From Jhaorihella thermophila (lineage in GTDB: Bacteria > Pseudomonadota > Alphaproteobacteria > Rhodobacterales > Rhodobacteraceae), in the NCBI RefSeq assembly GCF_900108275.1, contig NZ_FNVD01000017.1, forward strand, positions 1 to 49,051: a stretch of DNA of 49,051 nucleotides, read 5' to 3'. Made by a program: the position numbers and the translations under genes. Positions 1 to 7,175 of this stretch are shown one piece after another (positions within the stretch are counted from its first letter, which is position 1; each line of letters opens with the position of its first letter). The notes beneath the pieces are model-generated. The model saw only the letters and a program-made list of their open reading frames with translations. It had not been told where the DNA came from and searched no databases.

Positions 1-171
1 ATCCGGGCGAAGATGCCCTTGTCGCTCCACCGCTTCCAACGATTGTAGAGCGTCTTGTGCGGGCCGTATTCCTTGGGCGCATCGCGCCACCGCAAGCCAT
101 TGCGATTGATAAAGATAATCCCACTCAAGCCGCGCCATCTGCGCATCCGTCAGCCAGAAAAGATCAGACAT
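1..171 (-). pseudogene. IS5-family transposase fragment, internally deleted and frameshifted
   Basis: Reading from an ATG at 171 gives MSDLFWLTDAQMARLE, the typical start of IS427-group IS5 transposases. After codon 16 the frame is lost. Moving one base along, from 122 to 1, gives GIIFINRNG, then LRWRDAPKEYGPHKTLYNRW and KRWSDKGIF, which is the next conserved block. Intact relatives have roughly 20 residues between these blocks, so a small out-of-frame deletion near 123 is inferred. The DDE catalytic residues would lie beyond the window. The gene cannot make a working transposase as written. Confidence 0.75.
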
Positions 172-238
172 GTTCACCGCTCGTTTTCGGAACGACGAAT
201 CACGCAGCAGACCGAAAATCAATGGGGCCTGACCCTAC
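1..238 (-). mobile_element. Left end of a decayed IS5-type insertion sequence
   Basis: This stretch holds a broken transposase gene (positions 171 to 1). Outside its start codon, at about 215-238, lies a sequence that on the minus strand reads TAGGGTCAGGCCCCATTGAT. That resembles the terminal inverted repeat of IS427-group IS5 elements, as far as I can judge from memory. The element continues beyond the window edge, so the other end and any target duplication cannot be seen. A TA next to the presumed tip would suit this group. The tip falls a few bases before a second transposase remnant, which suggests nesting. The IS assignment is inference from the protein fragment and the tip sequence. 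Confidence 0.6.
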
Positions 239-241
239 TTC

Positions 242-487
242 ATGCGCATCAGGAGGAAGCTGTATTACCTGGAGCGTCCAATCCCCTCGCACGCCAACGC
301 GAACCGCCTCTACTATGGCTACAGCGCCTACGATCCCAAGAGAGTGGTTCAAAATCTGGAGATCTTTCGAGTGTAAACGAACTACATCCGGAGGGATGCG
401 AAGGGTGAAACTCCGGCCAAGAAGTTCGGTTTGGCCAAGGGCCCGGTGAAATTCGAGGACATCCTTTATTGGCGGCCGTTTGGCTGA
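242..487 (+). pseudogene. 3' remnant of a DDE-type transposase with an internal stop
   Basis: Frame 2 reads MRIRRKLYYLERPI, then RLYYGYSAYDPKRVVQNLEI, a TAA at 374-376, then TNYIRRDAKGETPAKKFGLA and FEDILYWRPFG before TGA at 485-487. The run YYGYSAYDP, the IFRV-x-x-NYI block and the closing TPAKKFGLAKGPV-x-FEDIL look like the extreme C-terminus of integrase-core transposases, where most copies have an aromatic residue at the stop position. Only about 80 codons remain. The 5' part is missing exactly where the neighbouring IS5-type tip ends, so it was probably cut off by that insertion. I cannot name the IS family. Confidence 0.6.
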
Positions 488-692
488 TGTTGGCTCGAAG
501 ACCGCGGCAGCGCATCGGATGATCGCCGGAAAGGCGTTGACGCGGCGAGGCCAGACGCTGTTCGAGTGGTCAGGCAACGCCCGACATGATCGAGGAGGCT
601 CTACTCATCAACAGGGCTGATTTGCCAACTACCGCCGAGTGTCATTTTTGAAGGTCTTTTCGACGATCCGTTGCCCAGATCGCCGCACTGTC

Positions 693-720
693 GGTGGGCG
701 GGCGCAGAGGCCCGCCCACC
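693..720 (-). terminator. Perfect 11-bp GC hairpin after the aldo/keto reductase
   Basis: GGTGGGCGGGC (693-703) pairs perfectly with GCCCGCCCACC (710-720) across a six-base loop. It lies 12 bases past the stop codon of the minus-strand reductase. There is no T tract on either side, so intrinsic termination would rest on stem strength alone. RNA 3'-end protection is an alternative role. Confidence 0.55.
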
Positions 721-731
721 GCCCGCCTTGA

Positions 732-1763
732 TTACTGGTCGCCGGCAAGTTGGCTGTAGAGGCTTTCCCCGCGCTGCAGAGGCGCCATGAAGTGGGGGTA
801 TTCGGGCGCCAGCGCGCTCACCGCGTCGAGCCGAGCCATCTCCTCGTCGCTGAGCGAAATCGCCGCCGCGCCGAGATTGTCGATGAGCTGTTCCTCCTTG
901 CGCGCGCCGACGATGACGCTGGTCACGCCGGGCTTGTGCAGAAGCCAGGCCAGCGCGATTTGCGGCACCGAGGCGCCCTTGGCCGCGGCGATCTCGCGGA
1001 GGGTATCCAACACGTCATATCCCCGTTTCTTGTCCACCGGCGGGAAGTCGAAGCTCACGCGCCGGCCTGCGGCCTCGCCGTCGCGGGTATACTTGCCGCT
1101 GAGGAAGCCGCCCGCCAGCGGGCTCCAAATCAGCGTTCCAAGGCCCAGATCCATCGCCGCCGGGATGATCTCGCGTTCCAACTCGCGGCCCACGAGGCTG
1201 TAATAGGCCTGCACCGAGCAGAACCGTTCGGTGCCCATCTGCCGCGCCAGCCCGTCAGCCTTGGCGATCTGCCAGGCGGCGAAGTTCGACAGGCCGACAT
1301 AGCGCACCTTGCCTTGGCGCACGAGGTCGTCGAGTGCGCGCAGGGTTTCCTCGAGCGGCGTGGTGGGGTCGAAACTGTGCACCTGGTAGAGGTCGATCCA
1401 GTCGGTGCCGAGGCGCTTGAGGCTGCCTTCGACCTCGCGCATGATCGCCAGCCTGCTGGTGCCCAGATCATTCGGTCCGGCGGTGCCGCTGAAATAGACC
1501 TTGGTGGCGATGATCGCGTCCTTGCGCCGCGCGCCCAGGGCCTTGCCCAGCATGATCTCGGATACACCATCGCTGTACATGTTGGCGGTGTCGAAGATGT
1601 TGATCCCGGCCTCCAGCGCCAGATCGACCATGCGGGTTGCCAGATCCTGACCCGTCGCGCCGAGGGTCTGGCCGAACGCGCTGTCTTCGTTGGCAAAGGT
1701 CATCGTGCCAAGGGTCAGTTCCGAGACGTAAAGCCCGGTCTTGCCGAGGGGTTTGTATTTCAT
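732..1763 (-). CDS. Aldo/keto reductase
   Basis: 343 residues, full length for an NAD(P)H-dependent aldo/keto reductase with a TIM-barrel fold. The catalytic tetrad is visible: Asp58 and Tyr63 in NIFDTANMYSDG, Lys88 in IIATKV and His129 in LYQVHSF. The KYKPLGKTGLYVSELTLGTM start and the GVTSVIVGAR cofactor-loop block near residue 280 fit the AKR11/YajO-like bacterial reductases, which reduce aldehydes and ketones. The true substrate cannot be told from sequence. It lies 64 bases after the alpha/beta hydrolase on the same strand, so the two are probably co-transcribed and controlled by the divergent TetR regulator. Confidence 0.93.
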   Translation of the reverse strand: MKYKPLGKTGLYVSELTLGTMTFANEDSAFGQTLGATGQDLATRMVDLALEAGINIFDTANMYSDGVSEIMLGKALGARRKDAIIATKVYFSGTAGPNDLGTSRLAIMREVEGSLKRLGTDWIDLYQVHSFDPTTPLEETLRALDDLVRQGKVRYVGLSNFAAWQIAKADGLARQMGTERFCSVQAYYSLVGRELEREIIPAAMDLGLGTLIWSPLAGGFLSGKYTRDGEAAGRRVSFDFPPVDKKRGYDVLDTLREIAAAKGASVPQIALAWLLHKPGVTSVIVGARKEEQLIDNLGAAAISLSDEEMARLDAVSALAPEYPHFMAPLQRGESLYSQLAGDQ

Positions 1764-1827
1764 GGGATTGCTCCTGTGGTTTTCTGGATGGAAATGTATG
1801 CGGGCACCACACCCGGTGCCCCGCCAG

Positions 1828-2766
1828 TCACTTGTCGAAGAACGCGGCCACGGCGTCGGTCGAGGCTTTCACGGCCTCGGGCTTGTAGTAGAAATCGACA
1901 TGGCTGAATTCATCGAAGGCCAGTACCTCGTGATCATTCGTCAGCTTCTCGACGAATTGGGTTGAACACGGCGCGGTAAAGGCCGTTGCGCTGTAGACCA
2001 CCAACGCGGGCTGCACGATCTTGTCGGCGTAGTGTTCGCTGAGCGAGAACATCGACTGCATGGCTTGATCGGCGATATGCATGTTGGTGAAACTCGGCAC
2101 CGCCTTCGGCCCCTTGACGCCATCGCGGCCGTAGTAGTCATAGCTTTCGCCGGCCATCTCCGGATAGGCGGCCGCCGCGATGAATTCCTCGCGGGACATC
2201 TCGTCATTCAGGCCGAAGGGCGCGACGTAGATCGGCGCGCCGGTTTCATACATCTTCTGCTTTGCGGCATTCGCGGCGGTGATCTGCTGGTGTGCCGCCT
2301 CGCGGTCGGTCCACTGGAACGCATCGGCCGCCATCATGCCCGACACCATGGCGATCTTCTTGATGCGGTGGTCGGTCACCGCCGCCGAGGCGATGATCGC
2401 GCCGCCCTGGCAGACGCCGAGGCCGTAGATCTCGTCCACGAAGGGGAGCGCGCCCAGATAGGACACCGCGTCCCAGGTGTTCTCGATCAGCCGGAACATG
2501 TAGCGGGACTGCTTGTGCTCGCCGGGCAATGCGGGGCTTTCGCCCATGCCCAGGTAGTTGAAGCCCAGATAGATGAAGCCGCGCGCGGCCATTTCCGGTC
2601 CGTAGGTGGCCGGGATCTGGTCCTTGACCTGCGGGAACGGGCTGGCGCCGACGATGGCCTTGTATTTTTTGGACGGGTCGAAGCCTTCGGGAAGGTAAAG
2701 ATCGCCCGCCAGATCCACGCCAAAGGATTTGAAGGTGACTGCGTCCTTGCCGGCAGTGAGGGTCAT
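1828..2766 (-). CDS. Alpha/beta hydrolase, dienelactone-hydrolase-like, with a Cys at the nucleophile elbow
   Basis: 312 residues from the ATG at 2766, which has AAGGA eight bases upstream. An ATG seven codons earlier (2787) is possible but has no such site and would run into the regulatory region. The fold is suggested by the strand/turn YKAIVGASPF, the GFNYLGMGES loop and the nucleophile elbow GLGVCQGG, which places Cys119 where most hydrolases have Ser. Cys at this position is known from dienelactone hydrolases. A C-terminal FSHVDFYY would supply the His. No signal peptide is seen. Together with the following reductase it may detoxify or degrade an ester or lactone; that is inference. Confidence 0.85.
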   Translation of the reverse strand: MTLTAGKDAVTFKSFGVDLAGDLYLPEGFDPSKKYKAIVGASPFPQVKDQIPATYGPEMAARGFIYLGFNYLGMGESPALPGEHKQSRYMFRLIENTWDAVSYLGALPFVDEIYGLGVCQGGAIIASAAVTDHRIKKIAMVSGMMAADAFQWTDREAAHQQITAANAAKQKMYETGAPIYVAPFGLNDEMSREEFIAAAAYPEMAGESYDYYGRDGVKGPKAVPSFTNMHIADQAMQSMFSLSEHYADKIVQPALVVYSATAFTAPCSTQFVEKLTNDHEVLAFDEFSHVDFYYKPEAVKASTDAVAAFFDK

Positions 2767-2789
2767 GGCTTGCGTCCTTGCTTGCATAA

Positions 2790-2844
2790 GTAAATCGTGG
2801 TGTTTACATATGTGGGGGGGTCGGATGTAAACGTTATTTTTTAC
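2790..2844. promoter_or_regulatory. Two identical-format operators, GTAAA-N8-TTTAC, between hydrolase and tetR
   Basis: GTAAA (2790-2794) and TTTAC (2803-2807) form one 18-base dyad. GTAAA (2827-2831) and TTTAC (2840-2844) form a second of the same spacing, 37 bases centre to centre. The two inner arms also form the perfect pair GTTTACAT/ATGTAAAC (2802-2809 and 2825-2832). The whole arrangement is symmetric about 2817. This is the layout expected for a TetR dimer controlling both its own gene and the divergent hydrolase-reductase pair. Binding itself is inferred. Confidence 0.7.
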
Positions 2845-2871
2845 TTTTCACGGCGCAGAAGGCGGAAAATC

Positions 2872-3462
2872 GTGAAACTCACTGAAAAGAAACGAAAAGA
2901 TATCATCGAGGCGGCGATCGTCGAGTTCCGGGAAAACGGATTCCTGGCCGCCAAAACCACGAGCATCGCCAAGCGCGCGGGGGTGTCGAGTCGCACGCTC
3001 TACAAGCATTTCGAAACGAAAGAGGCGCTGTTCGACGCGATCACCGAAATCATGATCGAACGCAACGCGGCGATGGCCCCGGTGCCCTACGATCCGGGCC
3101 GCCCTGTGGCCGAACAACTGGTCGAGGCGCTGGAACGCTATGTGGCGGTGATCACCGAGCCCGAGGCGATGGGTCTGACCCGCATGGTGATTTCCGAGTT
3201 CTTGCGCGATCTGGACCGTTCACGGAAGTTCTTCGCCGAGTCCGCCAAACACGACTACCCCGTCAAGCGGCTGATCGAAGAGGCGATGGCCGCCGGCGCC
3301 CTGCGCAAGGCCGACCCGGAACTGGCCACGAACCAGCTGCTGGGGTTGGTGAAGGCCTTCTTCTTCTGGCCGGAATTCCTGGTCGGCGAGAAACCGGAAA
3401 CCGAAGGCGTCATGCAGGATTGCGTCGCGATGTTCTTGTCGCACTATGGGGTCGAGGATTAG
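2872..3462 (+). CDS. TetR-family transcriptional regulator
   Basis: 196 residues from GTG 2872 (KLTEKKRKDII). An in-frame start at 2797 would place coding sequence through the operators and give an unlikely N-terminus. The helix-turn-helix is typical: AAIVEFRENGFLAAKTTSIA, then KRAGVSSRTLYKHFETKEALF, within the first 60 residues. A C-terminal ligand and dimerisation domain follows (AefR/TetR_C-like), including LTRMVISEFLRD and FFFWPEFLVG. It is divergent from the hydrolase and aldo/keto reductase, which it most likely represses together with itself through the paired GTAAA-N8-TTTAC sites. The inducer is unknown. Confidence 0.92.
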   Translation: MKLTEKKRKDIIEAAIVEFRENGFLAAKTTSIAKRAGVSSRTLYKHFETKEALFDAITEIMIERNAAMAPVPYDPGRPVAEQLVEALERYVAVITEPEAMGLTRMVISEFLRDLDRSRKFFAESAKHDYPVKRLIEEAMAAGALRKADPELATNQLLGLVKAFFFWPEFLVGEKPETEGVMQDCVAMFLSHYGVED

Positions 3463-3619
3463 TCTGCCGTTCAGGTCCAAGAGGTCGTCATCGACGATTG
3501 ATACTCGTAGTGGACCGAAGAGAACTGTTTTCAGAATTCGGCCGGAGAATAGCCTTTCACCACAATTTTTTATCCGGAAATACTACCTTAAGTGAGCTCT
3601 GGATATCGAACTACGAAAT

Positions 3620-3647
3620 GTAGCCGCGACACTCCTGTCGCGGCTAC
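3620..3647. terminator. Perfect 12-bp hairpin between convergent genes
   Basis: GTAGCCGCGACA (3620-3631) and TGTCGCGGCTAC (3636-3647) are exact complements around a four-base loop. The hairpin sits in the 248-base gap between tetR (plus) and the Bax-inhibitor-like gene (minus), where a bidirectional terminator is expected. T tracts are weak on both sides. I see no gene in the rest of this gap. Confidence 0.6.
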
Positions 3648-3710
3648 GATTAAGTGGACGGCTGGGGTCAGATGTTGACCGGCCCCGTTCCTGGTTCCGC
3701 TCTTGCGGGC

Positions 3711-4460
3711 TTACTCGCGATTGCCGAGCAGCTGCAGCAGGAACATGAACATGTTGATGAAGTCCAGGTAGAGCTGCAGGGCGCCCATGATCGCGGCCTT
3801 GCCCAGCCACTCGCTGTCGCCCGAATGGGCGTGCTGCAGGTAGGTCACCTTGATGTTCTGGGTGTCATAGGCGGTCAGACCGGCAAAGATCAGCACGCCC
3901 AGCACCGAGATCGCGAAATAGACCGCCGGCGAGCCGAGGAAGATGTTGATGAGCGAGGCCACGATCAGGCCGATCACGCCCATGATCAGGAACGACCCCC
4001 AGCCGGAGATGTCTTTTTTCGTGGTGTAGCCCCACAGCGACAAACCCGCGAAGGAAATCGACGTCACCAGGAACACCTGTGCGATGGAAAAGCCGGTGAA
4101 GGCCACGAAGATCCAGCTGAGCGACAGGCCCATGACCGAGGCGAAGGTGTAGAAGAACAGCTGGGCGCCCGCCGCCGAGAGGCGGTTGATGGCAGCGCCA
4201 AAGGCAAACACCATGATCAGTGGCGCGAACATGACGATCCAGCCCAGGATGTTCGGGCTCATCGTCACCGGATCGCGGAAAATCCCCAGAAGCTGCGGAC
4301 TGGATCCCACGGCCCATGCGACGAGGAAGGTCAGCAGCATGCCGACCGACATCGTTCCATAGACCTTGTTCATGTGAGCGCGCAGACCCTCGTCGATCTG
4401 GGCCGCGCGGGCGCCGGCCACCGTCTGGCCCGTCATCCGGCGAGTGTCGAAGTCAGCCAT
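3711..4460 (-). CDS. Bax inhibitor-1/YccA-family membrane protein
   Basis: 249 residues from ATG 4460, which has AAGGAGG five bases upstream; a longer frame to 4523 lacks a site. After a soluble head (MADFDTRRMTGQTVAGARAA) there are about seven hydrophobic helices, among them MSVGMLLTFLVAWAVG, LGWIVMFAPLIMVFAFGAAI and VYFAISVLGVLIFAGLTAYD. The AYDTQNIK segment with its Asp is a hallmark of the BI-1/TMBIM family, whose bacterial members are inner-membrane proteins linked to proton or calcium leak (YetJ) and to FtsH (YccA). The gene appears to be a single-gene unit. Confidence 0.93.
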   Translation of the reverse strand: MADFDTRRMTGQTVAGARAAQIDEGLRAHMNKVYGTMSVGMLLTFLVAWAVGSSPQLLGIFRDPVTMSPNILGWIVMFAPLIMVFAFGAAINRLSAAGAQLFFYTFASVMGLSLSWIFVAFTGFSIAQVFLVTSISFAGLSLWGYTTKKDISGWGSFLIMGVIGLIVASLINIFLGSPAVYFAISVLGVLIFAGLTAYDTQNIKVTYLQHAHSGDSEWLGKAAIMGALQLYLDFINMFMFLLQLLGNRE

Positions 4461-4626
4461 CAATTCCTCCTTAGCATACCTTTTCGGGCCGCCGGTGCAT
4501 CCGGCGGCATCCATGGGCAACATATTGGGGCGAAATCACACTGTTTCAAGCGAGATTTTCGGAAACAATCCGGTTGCCGCGCAATTCCTTGCCCGGTTTC
4601 AAACCACCCGGTCGCGTGATGCAACA

Positions 4627-4649
4627 GGGCCGCCCCCAAGGGACGGCCC
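4627..4649 (-). terminator. Probable terminator of the DUF1127 gene
   Basis: On the minus strand GGGCCGTCC pairs with GGGCGGCCC (one G-U pair) over a short loop, starting 28 bases past the DUF1127 stop. It is followed by TGTTGC rather than a clean T run, so strength is uncertain. Confidence 0.45.
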
Positions 4650-4677
4650 GCCAACCCGTTGTCGGTTCAATGCGCCG

Positions 4678-4890
4678 TCAGCAGCGCCAGGTATCCGGCG
4701 CGTCCCACAACGGGCGGGCGGCCTCTGCCTCGGCTTCGGCGCGGGTGATGCCGATGTCTTCCAGTGCCCGCGCATCGAGCTTGCGCAGCGCGCGGCGCTG
4801 CTGGCGCACGACGATCATGCGTTTCACTTGCGACCACAGATCGGTCAGGGCCGGACGGCGGGAGATACGGGTATCGGTAAAAAGAGTCAT
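4678..4890 (-). CDS. DUF1127 small basic protein
   Basis: 70 residues from ATG 4890, with AAGGAC seven bases upstream. The family signature covers the C-terminal half: VRQQRRALRKLDARALEDIG, followed by ITRAEAEAEA. Alphaproteobacterial DUF1127 proteins are small and Arg-rich. Members have been implicated in phosphate and carbon metabolism and in RNA-linked regulation, but no single biochemical role is settled. The gene is divergent from a LysR regulator with a 127-base intergenic region that contains a palindrome, so LysR control is plausible. Confidence 0.88.
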   Translation of the reverse strand: MTLFTDTRISRRPALTDLWSQVKRMIVVRQQRRALRKLDARALEDIGITRAEAEAEAARPLWDAPDTWRC

Positions 4891-4945
4891 GAGTTTTGTC
4901 CTTTCCTTCATCTGTGATGCATTTTTCGGGTTGGATCAATTTCCT

Positions 4946-4971
4946 TGAACCATATGGCATTTCGTGGTTCA
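4946..4971. promoter_or_regulatory. Palindrome TGAACCA-N12-TGGTTCA, candidate LysR operator
   Basis: A perfect 7-bp dyad with 12 bases between arms lies 47 bases before the LysR start and 56 bases before the divergent DUF1127 start. Size and position suit a LysR-type recognition site. It is flanked by the near-symmetric outer arms TTTCC and GGAAA. The assignment is by position and symmetry only. Confidence 0.5.
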
Positions 4972-5017
4972 TTTGGAAAACGAATGTTTTTGATCCCAAT
5001 CATCAAGGATTGTGAAG

Positions 5018-5896
5018 GTGAGAAACCTGGACATCACGACGCTGCGGTCCTTCATCGCCGTGGCCGATTCCGGTGGCGTCACTCGCGCGGCGGGCTTTCT
5101 GCATCTCACCCAGTCGGCGGTGTCGATGCAGATCAAGCGGCTGGAAGAGACGTTGGGGGTGGAACTTCTGGACCGGTCGGGGAGGACCATTGCGCTGACC
5201 GCGGCGGGCGAACAGTTGCTGGTTTATGCGCGGCGGATGGTCGGGTTGAACGACGAGGTGGTCAGCCGCCTGACCGACCAGGCGTTCGAGGGCGAAATCA
5301 TCCTCGGCGTGCCGCATGACATCGTCTATCCGGTGATCCCGCGCGTGCTGAAGCGGTTCAATGCGCTCTACCCCCGCATGCGGGTGCAATTGATTGCGTC
5401 CTACACCCGACGCCTGCAGGAACATTTCGCGCGGGGCGAATGCGACCTGATCCTGACCACGGAGCCGACCACCGGGACGGAGGCCGAAACCCTGACGGAA
5501 CTGCCGCTTTGCTGGGTCGGGGCGCCGGGCGGCGCGGCGTGGCGGCGGCGGCCGCTGCGGCTGGCCTTTGGCCGGCAATGCATGTTCCGGCCCAAGGTGA
5601 TCGCAGCGCTTGATCAGGCGGGGTTGCCGTGGGAATTGGCGGTCGAGACCGATTCCGACCGCACCATAGAGGCCACCGTCAGCGCCGATCTTGCGGTTCA
5701 TGTGGTGCTGGAAGGCACCGAGCCGCCGCAGCTGGAGCGGATCGACCACGGCGGCGCACTGCCCGAACTGCCGGCGCATTTCATCAATCTCTACGGTGCC
5801 GAAGCGGCGGCCAGCAAGCCGGTCGAAGACCTCGTGGATCTGTTGCGCGACGGGTTCAGGCCGGCAGGCGCGGGGCGGATGCGGGCCGTGGGCTAG
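5018..5896 (+). CDS. LysR-family transcriptional regulator
   Basis: About 292 residues. GTG 5018 is chosen because AAGGA lies eight bases upstream; GTG 5012, two codons earlier, would leave only two bases. The N-terminal winged helix is classic: LDITTLRSFIAVADSGGVTR, then AAGFLHLTQSAVSMQIKRLE and ETLGVELLDRSGR. The substrate-binding domain follows from about residue 90 (GEIILGVPHDIVYPVIP). It resembles the LysR proteins often found beside DUF1127 genes in Rhodobacteraceae. The effector is unknown. It ends four bases from a convergent oxidoreductase gene. Confidence 0.93.
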   Translation: MRNLDITTLRSFIAVADSGGVTRAAGFLHLTQSAVSMQIKRLEETLGVELLDRSGRTIALTAAGEQLLVYARRMVGLNDEVVSRLTDQAFEGEIILGVPHDIVYPVIPRVLKRFNALYPRMRVQLIASYTRRLQEHFARGECDLILTTEPTTGTEAETLTELPLCWVGAPGGAAWRRRPLRLAFGRQCMFRPKVIAALDQAGLPWELAVETDSDRTIEATVSADLAVHVVLEGTEPPQLERIDHGGALPELPAHFINLYGAEAAASKPVEDLVDLLRDGFRPAGAGRMRAVG

Positions 5897-5899
5897 GGG

Positions 5900-6856
5900 T
5901 CAGGGCGTGATGATGACCTTGCCGGTCGCCTTGCGGCTGCGCAGCAGGCCCAGCCCTTCACCGGCCCTTTCCAGCGGCAGGACGTGGCTGACATGGGGTT
6001 TCAGCCGTCCCTCCGTAATCCAGCCGATCAGCGTCTCGAAGCTGCTGCGCACCACGTCGGGGCGAAACTTCAGGTAGCCGCCGATATAGAAGCCGATGAC
6101 GGTGAGGTTCTTGACCAGCAGGTGATTGGCCGGGATCTGCGGCACCTCGCCCGAGGCAAAACCGATCGGCAAGAGCCGCGCCTCGGGCCTGCAGGCGCGG
6201 AAGGCGGCGGTCCAGGTGTCTCCGCCCACCGCGTCATAGACCACATCGGCGCCGCCCAGTTCCAGCACGCGGGCGCGCAGGTCTTCTTCGGCGTCGATCA
6301 GGTGGTCGGCCCCGGCCGCACGCGCGACCTCCAGTTTGTCACGGCCGCGGGCCTGGGCGATCACCGTCGCGCCCATCAGCTTGCCGATCTGCACGGCGCT
6401 CAGGCCCACGCCTCCGGCAGCGCCGGTCACCAGCAGGGTTTCGCCCGGTTGCATTTTCGCCCGGTGATCCAGCGCGATGTGGCTGGTGCCGTGGGCGATC
6501 TGAAAGGCCGCGGCGTCCTCGAAGTTCATCGAGTCGGGGATCCGCACGACGCGGGTGGCCTCGAAGACGCCGAAATCGGCAAGCCCCCCTTGGCCGGCAT
6601 AGACGGCCACACGGTCGCCGGGGCGCAGACCTTCCACACCCGGGCCGACCGAATCGACAACACCCGATACCTCCATTCCCAAGGTGAAAGGGGCCTCTGG
6701 CGTGTCCTGATACGTGCCCTTGATCATCAGCAGATCGGCAAAGTTCAGCCCGCAGGCGCGGATGGCGACGCGGATCTGCCCGGGGCCGGGTTCCGGCGTT
6801 TCGATTCGCGTCAGTTCCGGTGTTGCGTTGGGTCTGGAAACTCGAAAGGCCCGCAT
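5900..6856 (-). CDS. NADPH:quinone oxidoreductase-type medium-chain reductase
   Basis: 318 residues, typical for zinc-free quinone oxidoreductases of the medium-chain dehydrogenase/reductase superfamily. The GroES-like half contains GPGQIRVAIRACGLNFADLL and MEVSGVVDSVGPGVEGLRPG. The Rossmann half has the GAAGGVG dinucleotide loop at 145-151 and ends LPLERAGEGLGLLRSRKATG. The Cys and His ligands of zinc alcohol dehydrogenases are absent. It probably reduces quinones or enones with NADPH. It stands alone, convergent with lysR. Confidence 0.93.
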   Translation of the reverse strand: MRAFRVSRPNATPELTRIETPEPGPGQIRVAIRACGLNFADLLMIKGTYQDTPEAPFTLGMEVSGVVDSVGPGVEGLRPGDRVAVYAGQGGLADFGVFEATRVVRIPDSMNFEDAAAFQIAHGTSHIALDHRAKMQPGETLLVTGAAGGVGLSAVQIGKLMGATVIAQARGRDKLEVARAAGADHLIDAEEDLRARVLELGGADVVYDAVGGDTWTAAFRACRPEARLLPIGFASGEVPQIPANHLLVKNLTVIGFYIGGYLKFRPDVVRSSFETLIGWITEGRLKPHVSHVLPLERAGEGLGLLRSRKATGKVIITP

Positions 6857-7175
6857 TGATTTCCCCCTTGGATGGCGTGGCGAGAGAACCCCGGAAACCG
6901 GAGCAAAGTCAAACGCCTCTCGAAATCCGCCGCGCGAATCGCCGAGGCTGGGCCGGGCGGTGTCATCGAACCGGTCGGTTCAACCACAGGTCACTCTCGT
7001 CAGCGGTGGAAACAACTCACTTGAATTCAACCGCGAAGGTTGTAAAGTGATCACTCATGAATTCGTCCGGCGCGTTGTGGGTGGGTGCGCCTTCGGAAAC
7101 TCTTCGACGACGCCGCCGGTGCGAACCGTTCGGGCCGGTCGGCCGGACGCAAGGTCAGTAACGTAGGAGTAACTC
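6857..7175 (+). promoter_or_regulatory. 319-base leader of the XRE gene with promoter and palindromes
   Basis: No gene is recognised here. A sigma-70-like promoter is visible: TTGAAT (7021-7026), a 16-base spacer and TAAAGT (7043-7048). The spacer holds the dyad CAACC-GCGAA-GGTTG (7028-7042), and a perfect palindrome AGTGATCACT (7046-7055) overlaps the -10 and start area. Further upstream is GAACCG-GT-CGGTTC (6968-6981). Dyads inside the core promoter suggest repression, perhaps by the XRE protein itself. The long leader leaves about 120 untranslated bases. Confidence 0.5.

Noticed and set aside
750-1907. Long plus-strand open frame opposite the aldo/keto reductase
   Set aside because: It is the antisense shadow of a clear reductase gene; composition is Arg/His/Ala-rich with no recognisable domain.
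3654-3711. Further transposon end near the GGGGTCAGATGTTGACC stretch
   Set aside because: It has a weak resemblance to an IS tip but no partner repeat, duplication or transposase fragment.
7047-7054. GTGATCAC as a CRP-like site
   Set aside because: Only a compact 10-base palindrome, without the 6-base spacing of a CRP or FNR dyad.
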